Below, one piece after another: positions 1 through 5,944 of a DNA stretch of 9,120 bases (position 1 is its first letter; each line of letters begins with the position of its first letter). A model generated the notes under the pieces. The model did not search any database, was not told where the DNA came from, and saw nothing but the letters and a program-made list of their open reading frames with translations. The position numbers and the translations under genes are program-made. The DNA is from Deinococcus sp. (GTDB lineage: Bacteria; Deinococcota; Deinococci; Deinococcales; Deinococcaceae), in NCBI GenBank assembly GCA_025351205.1, contig JANXWI010000258.1, positions 1 through 9,120 on the forward strand, written 5' to 3'.

Positions 1-785
1 CGTTGCGGGCTGTTCAGCGGCGTCCAGTCGGCCCGGAACACCAGCGCCACCTCGGGTTCGTGTTCACGCACGTACCAGACCCGCACGCCGCTCCGGTCAC
101 TGGGCCAGGGCGAGAGCAGGGCCGCCGCTCCCTTGGGCAGCAGGGTCAGGGGCTGGCCTGCCGCGTCCCGTGGCCGCAGCCAGCCGTTTTCGCCGCTGGG
201 CGACCAGCCCGCCAGGTACAGCCCCGCCGCGCCGATGTTGTGCAGCCGCGCCTGTTCACCGTCCAGCCTGAGTTCCAGGTCGGGCCAGGCGGGCGCGCTC
301 AGCGGCCCGAAGCGCAGGGTCAGTCCGGGGGTGACCGCGCGCCCTCGCCGCCTGGACTGCCTGCCGGAGCTGAGCAGGTAGCCCAGAGACAGCAGCAGCA
401 TCCCCGCCCACAGCGACCAGAGCAGAGACGGAGGCCGGAGAGCCTGCGCCGCAAAAATCTGTGCCGCGCCGCCCACAACGGCCAGCAGCAGAAACACGGA
501 CCGGCCCCAGCGCAGCGCCCGGACGTGATGCTCAACTGGCGCGGCCCGGTACGCTGCGCCCGCATAGGCCGCGATCAGCAGGAGAGCCGCGCCCAGCCCG
601 AACAGCGGGTCGGCCTGTGTCAGCGGCGCGGCCAGCAGCGCGGCCAGCCCCGGAGCGGCGAGGTACGCCAGCGCCGGACGCCTGCCGACCTGGGCCTGCC
701 GCCAGACGGCCAGCAGCCACTGCACGCTCAGGGCAAACAGGGCCAGCATGTACGGCCACGAGAGGGTGGTCAGGGTGTCAAGCAT
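1..785 (-). CDS. Polytopic membrane protein of unknown function, 3' end outside window
   Basis: I do not recognise the family. The reading frame opens at ATG 785-783 on the minus strand and stays open for 261 codons to the left edge, so the C-terminus is missing. The N-terminal half has five hydrophobic stretches, at about residues 10-28, 37-55, 60-79, 95-115 and 119-138, separated by short basic or polar turns. An Arg-rich stretch (about 142-148) then leads into a soluble, beta-looking domain from about residue 150. This domain is rich in Leu, Gly, Trp and Pro, with no catalytic motif I can name. The layout of membrane anchor plus soluble tail suggests a sensor or envelope-assembly protein, but that is only an inference. 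The start is the first ATG of the open frame; the Shine-Dalgarno is weak (AGG about 10 bases upstream). The gene follows the surface protein gene on the same strand, with 241 bases between them. Confidence 0.72.
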   Translation of the reverse strand, partial: MLDTLTTLSWPYMLALFALSVQWLLAVWRQAQVGRRPALAYLAAPGLAALLAAPLTQADPLFGLGAALLLIAAYAGAAYRAAPVEHHVRALRWGRSVFLLLAVVGGAAQIFAAQALRPPSLLWSLWAGMLLLSLGYLLSSGRQSRRRGRAVTPGLTLRFGPLSAPAWPDLELRLDGEQARLHNIGAAGLYLAGWSPSGENGWLRPRDAAGQPLTLLPKGAAALLSPWPSDRSGVRVWYVREHEPEVALVFRADWTPLNSPQ

Positions 786-920
786 GGTTTATTGACCTGA
801 AGGGAACGACAAAAAAAGCGGGCGCGCGCATTTGCCCAGCATGATGCCAGGACGCAGCAGCAGCCGTGACGGGCCATGCAATCTGTTGATGGGCCGGACT
901 TCGGCAGGAGCGCTGACTCT

Positions 921-934
921 CTCCACACGTGGAG
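921..934. promoter_or_regulatory. Inverted repeat CTCCAC-AC-GTGGAG, possible operator
   Basis: This is a perfect 6-bp inverted repeat with a 2-base centre, in the gap between the surface protein gene and the membrane protein gene. It lies about 136 bases upstream of the membrane protein start. No T-run follows on either strand, so it does not look like a terminator. A protein-binding site is possible, but chance occurrence in GC-rich DNA cannot be excluded. Confidence 0.18.
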
Positions 935-955
935 GACCGCAACCAGCCCCATTTC

Positions 956-1029
956 ATCAGCCCGGCCATATCAGCCCGGTCCTGATCAGCCCGGTCCTGA
1001 TCAGCCCACTCCTGGTCAATCCAGTCCTA
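956..1029. repeat. 15-bp tandem repeat (about five units) reaching into a stop codon
   Basis: Two identical units of atcagcccggtcctg stand at 970-984 and 985-999. A third unit (1000-1014) differs at two bases, a degenerate 14-base unit lies at 956-969, and a degenerate unit at 1015-1029 matches at 10 of 15 positions. The palindrome CTGATCAG marks the two central junctions. On the minus strand the array is in frame with the surface protein gene just past its stop, and reads QEWAD, QDRAD, QDRAD. The stop TAG (1029-1027) sits where the other units have CAG. Confidence 0.8.
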
Positions 1030-3135
1030 CCAGTTCAGCTCCGGCGTGGTCATCACGCGGTCTGCGGGCAGGTCGGTGAACAGGGTGTAGCGCACCGTGT
1101 AGCTTCCGGGCAGCAGGCGCGGCAGCACGATGCTGTCTCCGTCCTGGGTGGGCGACAGGTTCGACAGGCTCGGCCCCTGCACCGAGAGCGGCCCGCGCAG
1201 CACCGGGCTGCTGGCCCCGGCAGGCAGCGGGTCGAGAATCCGCAGGTTGTCCACGTTGCCGTAAGCCGTGATCTGGAGCGTCATGACGTAGCCCTGCTGC
1301 GCCGGACCACTCTGGCCGGTGCCGGGAATGGGCAGCGCCTCGGCGGTCTTGGCAACGCGCACCCGCGCCCCGTTCTGGACGCTGCGGGTCACGTTCACGC
1401 CACTGGGGGCGCGCACATTGGCCTCCGAGGTGGCCCGCACGCCCACCGGGGCCAGCACCGCTTCGGCGCTGTCGCTGCGGCACACCCGCACCGGAACCTT
1501 GAATTTCAGTGGCGAGGTGCTGCTCAGGTCGCCGCGTGCCTGGAGCGGGTAATCGCTGGTCCAGCCCACCGGCAGGTTCAGGTTCAGGGTGCTGGGCAGC
1601 CTGTAGGGAAACTCGGTCCTGGCCTGCACGGACAGCTGGGCCACGTCGCAGGCGTCCAGCACGTCGGGCGAGGTGCTGAGCGTCACCTCGGTGCGGACGG
1701 TGTATTCCAGCGTCACGCGGCCCGCGTTGCCGTCGGCCACCACTCCCGGCAAAACCGGACTGCTGGCCGCGCCGGGAATGCTGCCGGGAGCGACCGGGTA
1801 ACTGCCGGGGGGCAGTGGAAGGCTGATAGGCGCGGCGTAAGTTTTGCCAGCCAGAGTAAAGGGCACGTTGGTCAGCGGGATGCGGGCGCTGCCGTAGATC
1901 GCCACGGCGTCCACGCTGAGCGTTCCCTGCGGCGGGCGGGCCACGAAGCGCAGCCGCGCGTTGCCGGGACTGACCCGCAGTTCGCTGGGCGAGGTCACGC
2001 TTCCCTGTCCCTCCAGCACCGCCGCCGACACCGGCACGTAGCCCTGGGGCAGGCGCAGTCTCACCACGTTGTCGCTGCCCACGCTGTATCCGGCCCCGGC
2101 AATCGGCTGACCCTGCACGTCGAGCACGTCCACGATCAGCACGTTGCCGAGTTTCTGGCCCGTGGGGTCAGCAAACCCGCCCACCCGCGCGTACACCGGC
2201 TGGTCGTTCAGCCGGAAGCTGTACTGCACCGCGTTGGAATACTGCTTGGTGGTGGGCAGCACCCGGATGTACACCTGCCACTCGCCCACCATCGCCTGCG
2301 TGACCACGAACGCGTTGCTGACTTTCTGGCCGTCGCCGGAAGTGGTCAGGTTGACGCGGGTGCCGTCCGGTTCGATCACCCAGGTCTGGGCTTCCTGCGG
2401 GCCGTCTGCGTCGTAGTTGGACACGCTCAGGGTCTTGCCGATCCAGGCGGCGGGCACGCTCAGCCGGGCCGCCAGCAGGTCCTGCTGGGTGCTGTCGCGG
2501 GCGTTGACGCTGAAGTCAGAGGTTTCCAGGGCAAAAGGCGGGGCCACCCGCAGCGCGAAGCTGTTCTTGCCGTCGCCGCTGCTGCGAACCGTCAGGGTGT
2601 AGCTTCCGGCGGGCAGGCCCCCTTGCAGCAGCGCTTCCCAGCTGTGTTCACGGCTCGCCTGATAGCGGCGTTCGGTGATCGTTCCGCCGCTTCCGCTGAG
2701 GGTGAAGATGGTCTCGAAGGGTTCGTTCTTCTTGTACAGCTCGTCGCCGAAGTAGCCCGCGCCGCGCCGTCCGTCGGCGTAGTCGCTCAGGTTCAGGCCG
2801 GGGCTGTAGACCTCCAGTCCCAGCGGTCTGCCAGCGTTCTGCGGACTGACGCGGATGGTGTAGCTCTCGGTGTTCTGGGTCCAGCGCTCACCGACAGACA
2901 CCAGCGGCAGGATTCCGCCGACACCCTGGCCAGTGCCACTCTGAACACTGCCCGGAGCCGTGACCGGGCTGCTGGTCGGCACCACCGGCGCGGCGGTCTG
3001 GGCAAAAGTGGTCTGGACAAGTCCCAGGACCAGGGTCAGCAGAACGGAGGGGCGAACGCGTCTGGAAGTGGCCGTGACGGAGCGGGACGAACCGAAGCTG
3101 GACGAGCTGAATCTGTACATGCTGAATTTGGACAT
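1027..3135 (-). CDS. Large secreted beta-rich surface protein with DUF11-like C-terminus
   Basis: The 702-residue product has an unusually long N-region, a hydrophobic core at about residues 30-44 (VLLTLVLGLV) and a likely signal peptidase site after T-T-F-A45. The mature part is rich in Gly, Ser, Thr, Val and Pro, as in stacked beta-sandwich domains. A region at about 85-195 ends in a PAGSYTLTVRSSGDG motif and resembles pre-peptidase (PPC)-type or Ig-like domains. The last 110 residues (about 593-702) read like a DUF11 repeat, with an ILDPLPAGA motif and a closing PGSYTVRYTL strand. There is no LPxTG, SLH domain or transmembrane anchor, so it is probably secreted or held in the cell envelope. 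ATG 3135 has an excellent GGAGG seven bases upstream; a second in-frame ATG follows as codon 6. It is divergent from alr, which may place it in cell-wall biology, but no function is shown. The domain assignment comes from pattern only. Confidence 0.82.
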   Translation of the reverse strand: MSKFSMYRFSSSSFGSSRSVTATSRRVRPSVLLTLVLGLVQTTFAQTAAPVVPTSSPVTAPGSVQSGTGQGVGGILPLVSVGERWTQNTESYTIRVSPQNAGRPLGLEVYSPGLNLSDYADGRRGAGYFGDELYKKNEPFETIFTLSGSGGTITERRYQASREHSWEALLQGGLPAGSYTLTVRSSGDGKNSFALRVAPPFALETSDFSVNARDSTQQDLLAARLSVPAAWIGKTLSVSNYDADGPQEAQTWVIEPDGTRVNLTTSGDGQKVSNAFVVTQAMVGEWQVYIRVLPTTKQYSNAVQYSFRLNDQPVYARVGGFADPTGQKLGNVLIVDVLDVQGQPIAGAGYSVGSDNVVRLRLPQGYVPVSAAVLEGQGSVTSPSELRVSPGNARLRFVARPPQGTLSVDAVAIYGSARIPLTNVPFTLAGKTYAAPISLPLPPGSYPVAPGSIPGAASSPVLPGVVADGNAGRVTLEYTVRTEVTLSTSPDVLDACDVAQLSVQARTEFPYRLPSTLNLNLPVGWTSDYPLQARGDLSSTSPLKFKVPVRVCRSDSAEAVLAPVGVRATSEANVRAPSGVNVTRSVQNGARVRVAKTAEALPIPGTGQSGPAQQGYVMTLQITAYGNVDNLRILDPLPAGASSPVLRGPLSVQGPSLSNLSPTQDGDSIVLPRLLPGSYTVRYTLFTDLPADRVMTTPELNW
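3091..3135 (-). repeat. 15-bp repeat at the 5' end of the surface protein gene, duplicating the start codon
   Basis: The first two 15-base blocks of the gene (3135-3121 and 3120-3106) are adjacent copies that differ at two bases. They encode MSKFS and MYRFS, so each begins with an in-frame ATG. A third, more diverged block (3105-3091) encodes SSSFG. Only the first ATG has the Shine-Dalgarno at the right distance. Confidence 0.6.
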
Positions 3136-3147
3136 GGAGGTTCCTCC
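3136..3147 (-). promoter_or_regulatory. Strong ribosome binding site with adjoining anti-SD (GGAGG-AA-CCTCC)
   Basis: On the minus strand GGAGG (3147-3143) stands seven bases before the ATG at 3135, which fixes the start of the surface protein. The bases between them contain CCTCC, the exact complement of the Shine-Dalgarno, so the site is a 12-base interrupted palindrome. The two-base loop is too tight for a normal hairpin on one RNA. Confidence 0.65.
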
Positions 3148-3172
3148 GGGGAGCCGAGACCTGAGCTTGAGA

Positions 3173-3200
3173 AAGTCTTAATTTCGTTTCAAATATAGAG
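3173..3200. promoter_or_regulatory. AT-rich island between divergent genes, probable shared promoter region
   Basis: The 91-base gap between the surface protein gene (minus) and alr (plus) holds the only AT-rich stretch nearby. It contains TATATT on the minus strand (3197-3192) and TATAGA on the plus strand (3194-3199) as possible -10 boxes. TTGAGA at 3167-3172 on the plus strand is 21 bases from TATAGA, which is too far for a standard -35. Placement of both promoters here follows from gene layout; the exact boxes are uncertain. Confidence 0.35.
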
Positions 3201-3226
3201 CATCGGCGTTTGGGCAAAGGCCCGCT

Positions 3227-4300
3227 ATGCTGACCGACATGCCGCTGCTGCCCCGCGCCCGCGCCCACCTGTCTGCTCACGCCCTGACCCACAACCTCGG
3301 GGCGCTGAGTGGGCTTGCGGGCGTGCCGCTGCTGCTGCCGGTCAAGGCCAACGCCTACGGGCACGGGCTGGCGCAGGTGCTGGCGGTCACCAGAGAACTG
3401 CCGTCTGTCTGGGGCTACGCCGTCGCCACGCCGATGGAGGCCGCCGAGCTGTGCGCCCTGAAGCCCGGCAAACCCGTGCTGCTGCTCACGCCCGCCGACG
3501 AGGGCGAGACGCGGGAACTGGCCGACCTGGGCGTGCTGCTGGGCGTGTCCACGCCGGAAGAGGCGGCGGCGTTGCCCAGCCATGCCCGCGTTCACCTCAA
3601 GGTGGACACCGGCATGAACCGGCTGGGCGTGCGCCCGGAGCAGGCCGCCCAGCTGGGGAGATTGCTGGCCGGGCGCGGGCAGCTGGCGGGCCTGTACACC
3701 CACCTGGCGAGCGCCGACGACCCCGACCTGGGCAGCGCCCGCAGGCAGCTGGAGCTGTTTGCCGCCGTGCAGGCCGAGTTTCCCGGTATGCTGGCCCACG
3801 CCGCCAACGGGGCAGGCGTGCTGAGTTTCGGCCCTCTGCCGGGCATGGCCCTGGCCCGCCCCGGCCTGGCGAGCTACGGCTACGCCGCGCCGCATCTGGC
3901 CCAAGTGCTGCCACTTCGCCCGGTCATGACCCTCACGGCGCGGGTGGGCGCGGTGCATACGGTGCGGGCGGGCGAGTCGGTCAGCTACGGTGGCCTCTGG
4001 ACCGCCCAGCGCGACACACAGGCCGCCACCGTGCAGGTCGGGTACGCCGACGGCTATCCCAGAAACGCCACCGGGCAGGCGCAGATGCTGGTTCAGGGCC
4101 AGCGCCGGGCGGTGCTGGGGCGCGTCTGTATGGACCAGCTGATGCTCGACGTGAGCGGGCTGGACGTGAAGCCGGGCGACTGGCTGGAGGTCTGGGGCGA
4201 GGCCAGCGTACACCCCGGCGAAGTGGCGCGCTGGGGCGGGCTGGCCGAGTACGAGCTGCTGACCGGCGTGGGCAACCGGGTCGAGCGCGTTCTGGACTGA
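3227..4300 (+). CDS. alr: Alanine racemase (PLP-dependent)
   Basis: The enzyme interconverts L- and D-alanine in the cytoplasm and supplies D-Ala for peptidoglycan. The 357-residue product shows the two-domain fold-type III pattern. VKANAYGHG carries the PLP lysine K40 near the N-terminus. KVDTGMNRLG (125-134) contains the arginine that contacts the PLP pyridine nitrogen in this family. RPG follows at 211-213 and SYGGLW carries the second catalytic base Y254. VGYADGYPR (271-279) and RVCMDQ (299-304) are also family signatures. The usual Asn-Ser of the phosphate-binding strand is N194-G195 here. The C-terminal domain is slightly short for the family. AAAGG six bases before ATG 3227 favours that start over the in-frame ATG at 3239. 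The gene is divergent from the surface protein and converges on the hydrolase-fold gene, with 19 bases between the stop codons, so it is probably transcribed alone. Confidence 0.96.
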   Translation: MLTDMPLLPRARAHLSAHALTHNLGALSGLAGVPLLLPVKANAYGHGLAQVLAVTRELPSVWGYAVATPMEAAELCALKPGKPVLLLTPADEGETRELADLGVLLGVSTPEEAAALPSHARVHLKVDTGMNRLGVRPEQAAQLGRLLAGRGQLAGLYTHLASADDPDLGSARRQLELFAAVQAEFPGMLAHAANGAGVLSFGPLPGMALARPGLASYGYAAPHLAQVLPLRPVMTLTARVGAVHTVRAGESVSYGGLWTAQRDTQAATVQVGYADGYPRNATGQAQMLVQGQRRAVLGRVCMDQLMLDVSGLDVKPGDWLEVWGEASVHPGEVARWGGLAEYELLTGVGNRVERVLD

Positions 4301-4303
4301 AGA

Positions 4304-4316
4304 GTTGAAGGTCAAC
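4304..4316. terminator. Small hairpin between convergent genes, weak terminator candidate
   Basis: GTTGA-AGG-TCAAC forms a 5-bp stem with a 3-base loop in the 19-base gap between the stops of alr and the hydrolase-fold gene. Neither strand has a T-run after it, so intrinsic termination would be weak. Its place exactly between convergent genes is the main support. Confidence 0.2.
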
Positions 4317-4319
4317 CGC

Positions 4320-5357
4320 CTACTTCTGCACGGCCCAGAAGGCGTCCAGCGCCGCCGTCACCTGACTTAATTGCTCGAACTGCGGCAGCCCTTTGGTGGG
4401 CGCGACCTTCACGGCCCTCACATTCGCTTTTGCCGCCAGCAGGTCGGGCAGCCGGGTGAAATTCACGAAGCCGTCGCGGTCATAGAGAACGAGCGTCGGG
4501 GTAGCGAGTTTGCTGTACAGATCGGTATAGGCGTCGGGGGTCCGCAGCAGCCCCGAGATGAAGAACAGCGGCGCGTACACAGCTCCAGGCTGGCGGGTGG
4601 CCAGGGCGGCGTAGGATTCCAGGCCGGGGTCAGGCTGCCCCTCGAAGCTGCGGCGCAGGAACAGGTCGATCACCGGCGGGGTCGAGAGCAGGCCGTACAG
4701 CGCGCCCGACAGCAGGGGGCTGCTCAGGGTACGGTAGAGGTTGGCCGAGTTCTGCGGCTCGGCGGCGAGGTAGGCGGCACTCTTGGCCTCGCTCAGTCCG
4801 GTGGGGCTGATCAGCGTCAGAGAGCGGACGCGCGGGCCGCTGTAGCTTCCCAGCGCGGCCCGGGCAGCAAACTCGCTGCCCAGCGAGAGGGCCACCACGT
4901 CCACATCCGCCCCGATCACGTCGATCATCTGCTCCAGAGCGCGGGTCATGAGTTCGGGCGTGTAGCGCACGTCAGGGCGATCACTGGACCCGAATCCCGG
5001 CCACTCCAGCACGTACACCGGGCGCGTGCCCCGGTACGCCAGGAACAGGGGCCGCATCTCGTAGGCGCTGGCCGCCGCGTTTACGCTTGTCAGCAGCAGC
5101 AGCGGCCTGCCCGCACCGCTGGTGTCGGAATAAAAGCCTACCCGCCCGAAGCCCACCAGATTGAAGCTGAGCTTGTCGGCGCTGAACGCATTGGGCAGCT
5201 TCGAAGTGCTGGGAAAGATGCCCCGTTCGGCGGCGGTTTTGGCCGGAGCCGTGGTGGATTGTGGAGCCGCAGTCGGTGAGGCCGTCTGCGCCCCGGCTGG
5301 CAGCAGTCCGAGGGCGGCGGCGGCGAGCAGGGCCGTCAGAACAGGTTTTGTTTTCAT
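4320..5357 (-). CDS. Exported alpha/beta-hydrolase-fold protein lacking any histidine
   Basis: From ATG 5357 the product is 345 residues. It has a Lys-rich N-region, a hydrophobic core and a signal peptidase site after LLPAGA (about residue 23), then an Ala/Thr/Pro-rich linker before the fold. The fold is recognisable: a LLLLTSVNAAASAYEMRPLF strand-turn region, EWPGFGSSDRP (about 118-128), the nucleophile elbow ALSLG with S158, and LVLYDRDG with the acid D295. The C-terminal segment where the catalytic His belongs reads KGLPQFEQ, and the whole protein from this start has no His and no Cys. A classical Ser-His-Asp triad is therefore impossible; it may be a pseudoenzyme or use other chemistry. 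GTG codons at 5405 and, in another frame, 5412 give longer frames, but the signal peptide supports 5357, despite a weak Shine-Dalgarno. It lies downstream of the small orphan gene on the same strand. Confidence 0.88.
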   Translation of the reverse strand: MKTKPVLTALLAAAALGLLPAGAQTASPTAAPQSTTAPAKTAAERGIFPSTSKLPNAFSADKLSFNLVGFGRVGFYSDTSGAGRPLLLLTSVNAAASAYEMRPLFLAYRGTRPVYVLEWPGFGSSDRPDVRYTPELMTRALEQMIDVIGADVDVVALSLGSEFAARAALGSYSGPRVRSLTLISPTGLSEAKSAAYLAAEPQNSANLYRTLSSPLLSGALYGLLSTPPVIDLFLRRSFEGQPDPGLESYAALATRQPGAVYAPLFFISGLLRTPDAYTDLYSKLATPTLVLYDRDGFVNFTRLPDLLAAKANVRAVKVAPTKGLPQFEQLSQVTAALDAFWAVQK

Positions 5358-5399
5358 GAATCCAGTCTGCACGGCCCGACCCCTGGGAACGGTCAAATG

Positions 5400-5413
5400 G
5401 TTCACAGTTCACA
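5400..5413. promoter_or_regulatory. Tandem heptamer GTTCACA x2 upstream of the hydrolase-fold gene
   Basis: Two exact adjacent copies of GTTCACA lie about 43-56 bases upstream of the hydrolase-fold start. TTGACC (minus strand, 5396-5391) sits just inside them and could be a -35 box, but I see no convincing -10 at the proper distance. An activator or repressor site is possible. Confidence 0.22.
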
Positions 5414-5442
5414 TTCTGATGAGGCGTACCGTCTGGCGCTGC

Positions 5443-5895
5443 TCAGCTTTCGTGAAGTTGCAGGAAGGCCAGCACTTCGTCTTGAACGGCTTTCATGTCA
5501 AAGATGCCCTCTTCGGCAAGACAACGTGCGTCGTCAAACCCATATGCCTCAGATGACCATTCCTCTGGAAATATACCGTCGATAGCAAGTCTTTCGAGGA
5601 GCTGAGTCACGGTTTCAAGCCTTTCCGGGTGTTTCTCCAGAAACGTGGACATCATCCGGCACAGAAGAGACAATGCTTCGTCTGAGACGGGCTTCTCTGC
5701 CAACTCGGCCAGCGATGCGAAGAGGTCATATTCACGAAGAGTACCCAGGCTGACGCCAACCAGCGCGTCCGGGTACTCGTCCAGACGCCCTATCCAGGCG
5801 TCGGCCCAGGCGATCACCTCTGAACGCTCGACCAGACCGTTTATCAGCGCATACCGGTACACCGCCGCTTCCCGTCTCAGGATCAGCCCTTCCAT
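5443..5895 (-). CDS. Small acidic protein of unknown function, low-GC orphan
   Basis: I do not recognise this 150-residue protein. It is predicted soluble and helical, with no signal peptide or membrane segment. It is rich in Glu, Leu and Ala, with a conserved-looking motif WADAWIGRLDEYPDALVGVSLG (about 30-51), amphipathic helices to about residue 105, and the tail GIFDMKAVQDEVLAFLQ. Small proteins with a similar Trp-Ala-Asp...Pro...Ser-Leu pattern occur in other bacteria without assigned roles; that is recollection, not a search. Composition is clearly unlike its neighbours: 32 G/C in the 60 bases 5461-5520, against 45 of 60 at 6241-6300 in the next gene. This suggests later acquisition. ATG 5895 has no good Shine-Dalgarno, but TACTCT lies five bases upstream, as in deinococcal leaderless genes. 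The gene is 85 bases upstream of the hydrolase-fold gene on the same strand and divergent from the demethylase-like gene. Confidence 0.75.
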   Translation of the reverse strand: MEGLILRREAAVYRYALINGLVERSEVIAWADAWIGRLDEYPDALVGVSLGTLREYDLFASLAELAEKPVSDEALSLLCRMMSTFLEKHPERLETVTQLLERLAIDGIFPEEWSSEAYGFDDARCLAEEGIFDMKAVQDEVLAFLQLHES

Positions 5896-5900
5896 GCTTC

Positions 5901-5906
5901 AGAGTA
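5901..5906 (-). promoter_or_regulatory. Candidate -10 box TACTCT for the small orphan gene
   Basis: TACTCT fits the TAnnnT pattern and ends five bases before the ATG at 5895. This matches leaderless transcription, which is common in deinococci. No good -35 box is visible. Confidence 0.3.
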
Positions 5907-5934
5907 GCCTGACCGCTTCCAGGCCCGCACGCCA

Positions 5935-5940
5935 TACTGT
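5935..5940 (+). promoter_or_regulatory. Candidate -10 box TACTGT for the four-gene operon
   Basis: TACTGT lies four bases before the proposed GTG start at 5945 and would give a leaderless or nearly leaderless transcript. The spacing is a little short and no clear -35 is present. The 49-base gap to the divergent orphan gene leaves little other room for a promoter. Confidence 0.28.
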
Positions 5941-5944
5941 TCCC

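Noticed and set aside
811..837. Terminator-like element on the minus strand: GGGC...GCCC stem followed by seven T
   Set aside because: The stem is only four G-C pairs with a 10-base loop, and it lies about 25 bases before the start of the membrane protein gene. As a terminator it would also stop that gene unless a promoter lay inside the remaining bases, and none is visible.
778..969. 63-codon minus-strand frame in the gap between the two left-hand genes
   Set aside because: It has no ribosome site, begins in the repeat remnant and overlaps the start of the membrane protein. Cys/Ser/Arg-rich content shows no protein-like pattern.
876..1079. 67-codon plus-strand frame containing the 15-bp repeat as a Pro/Asp/Gln-rich stretch
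   Set aside because: There is no Shine-Dalgarno, it overlaps the antisense end of the surface protein gene, and only the repeat gives it a protein-like look.
832..3198. Very long open frame on the plus strand (788 codons)
   Set aside because: It is antisense to the secreted surface protein. It has no signal, is dominated by His, Arg, Gly and Ala as in frame shadows of GC-rich genes, and matches no family. The minus-strand frame has a Shine-Dalgarno, a signal peptide and recognisable domains.
2888..4315. 475-codon minus-strand frame across alr
   Set aside because: It runs antisense through the alanine racemase, whose motifs are unmistakable, and overlaps the 5' end of the surface protein gene in another frame. 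Composition is typical of a shadow frame.
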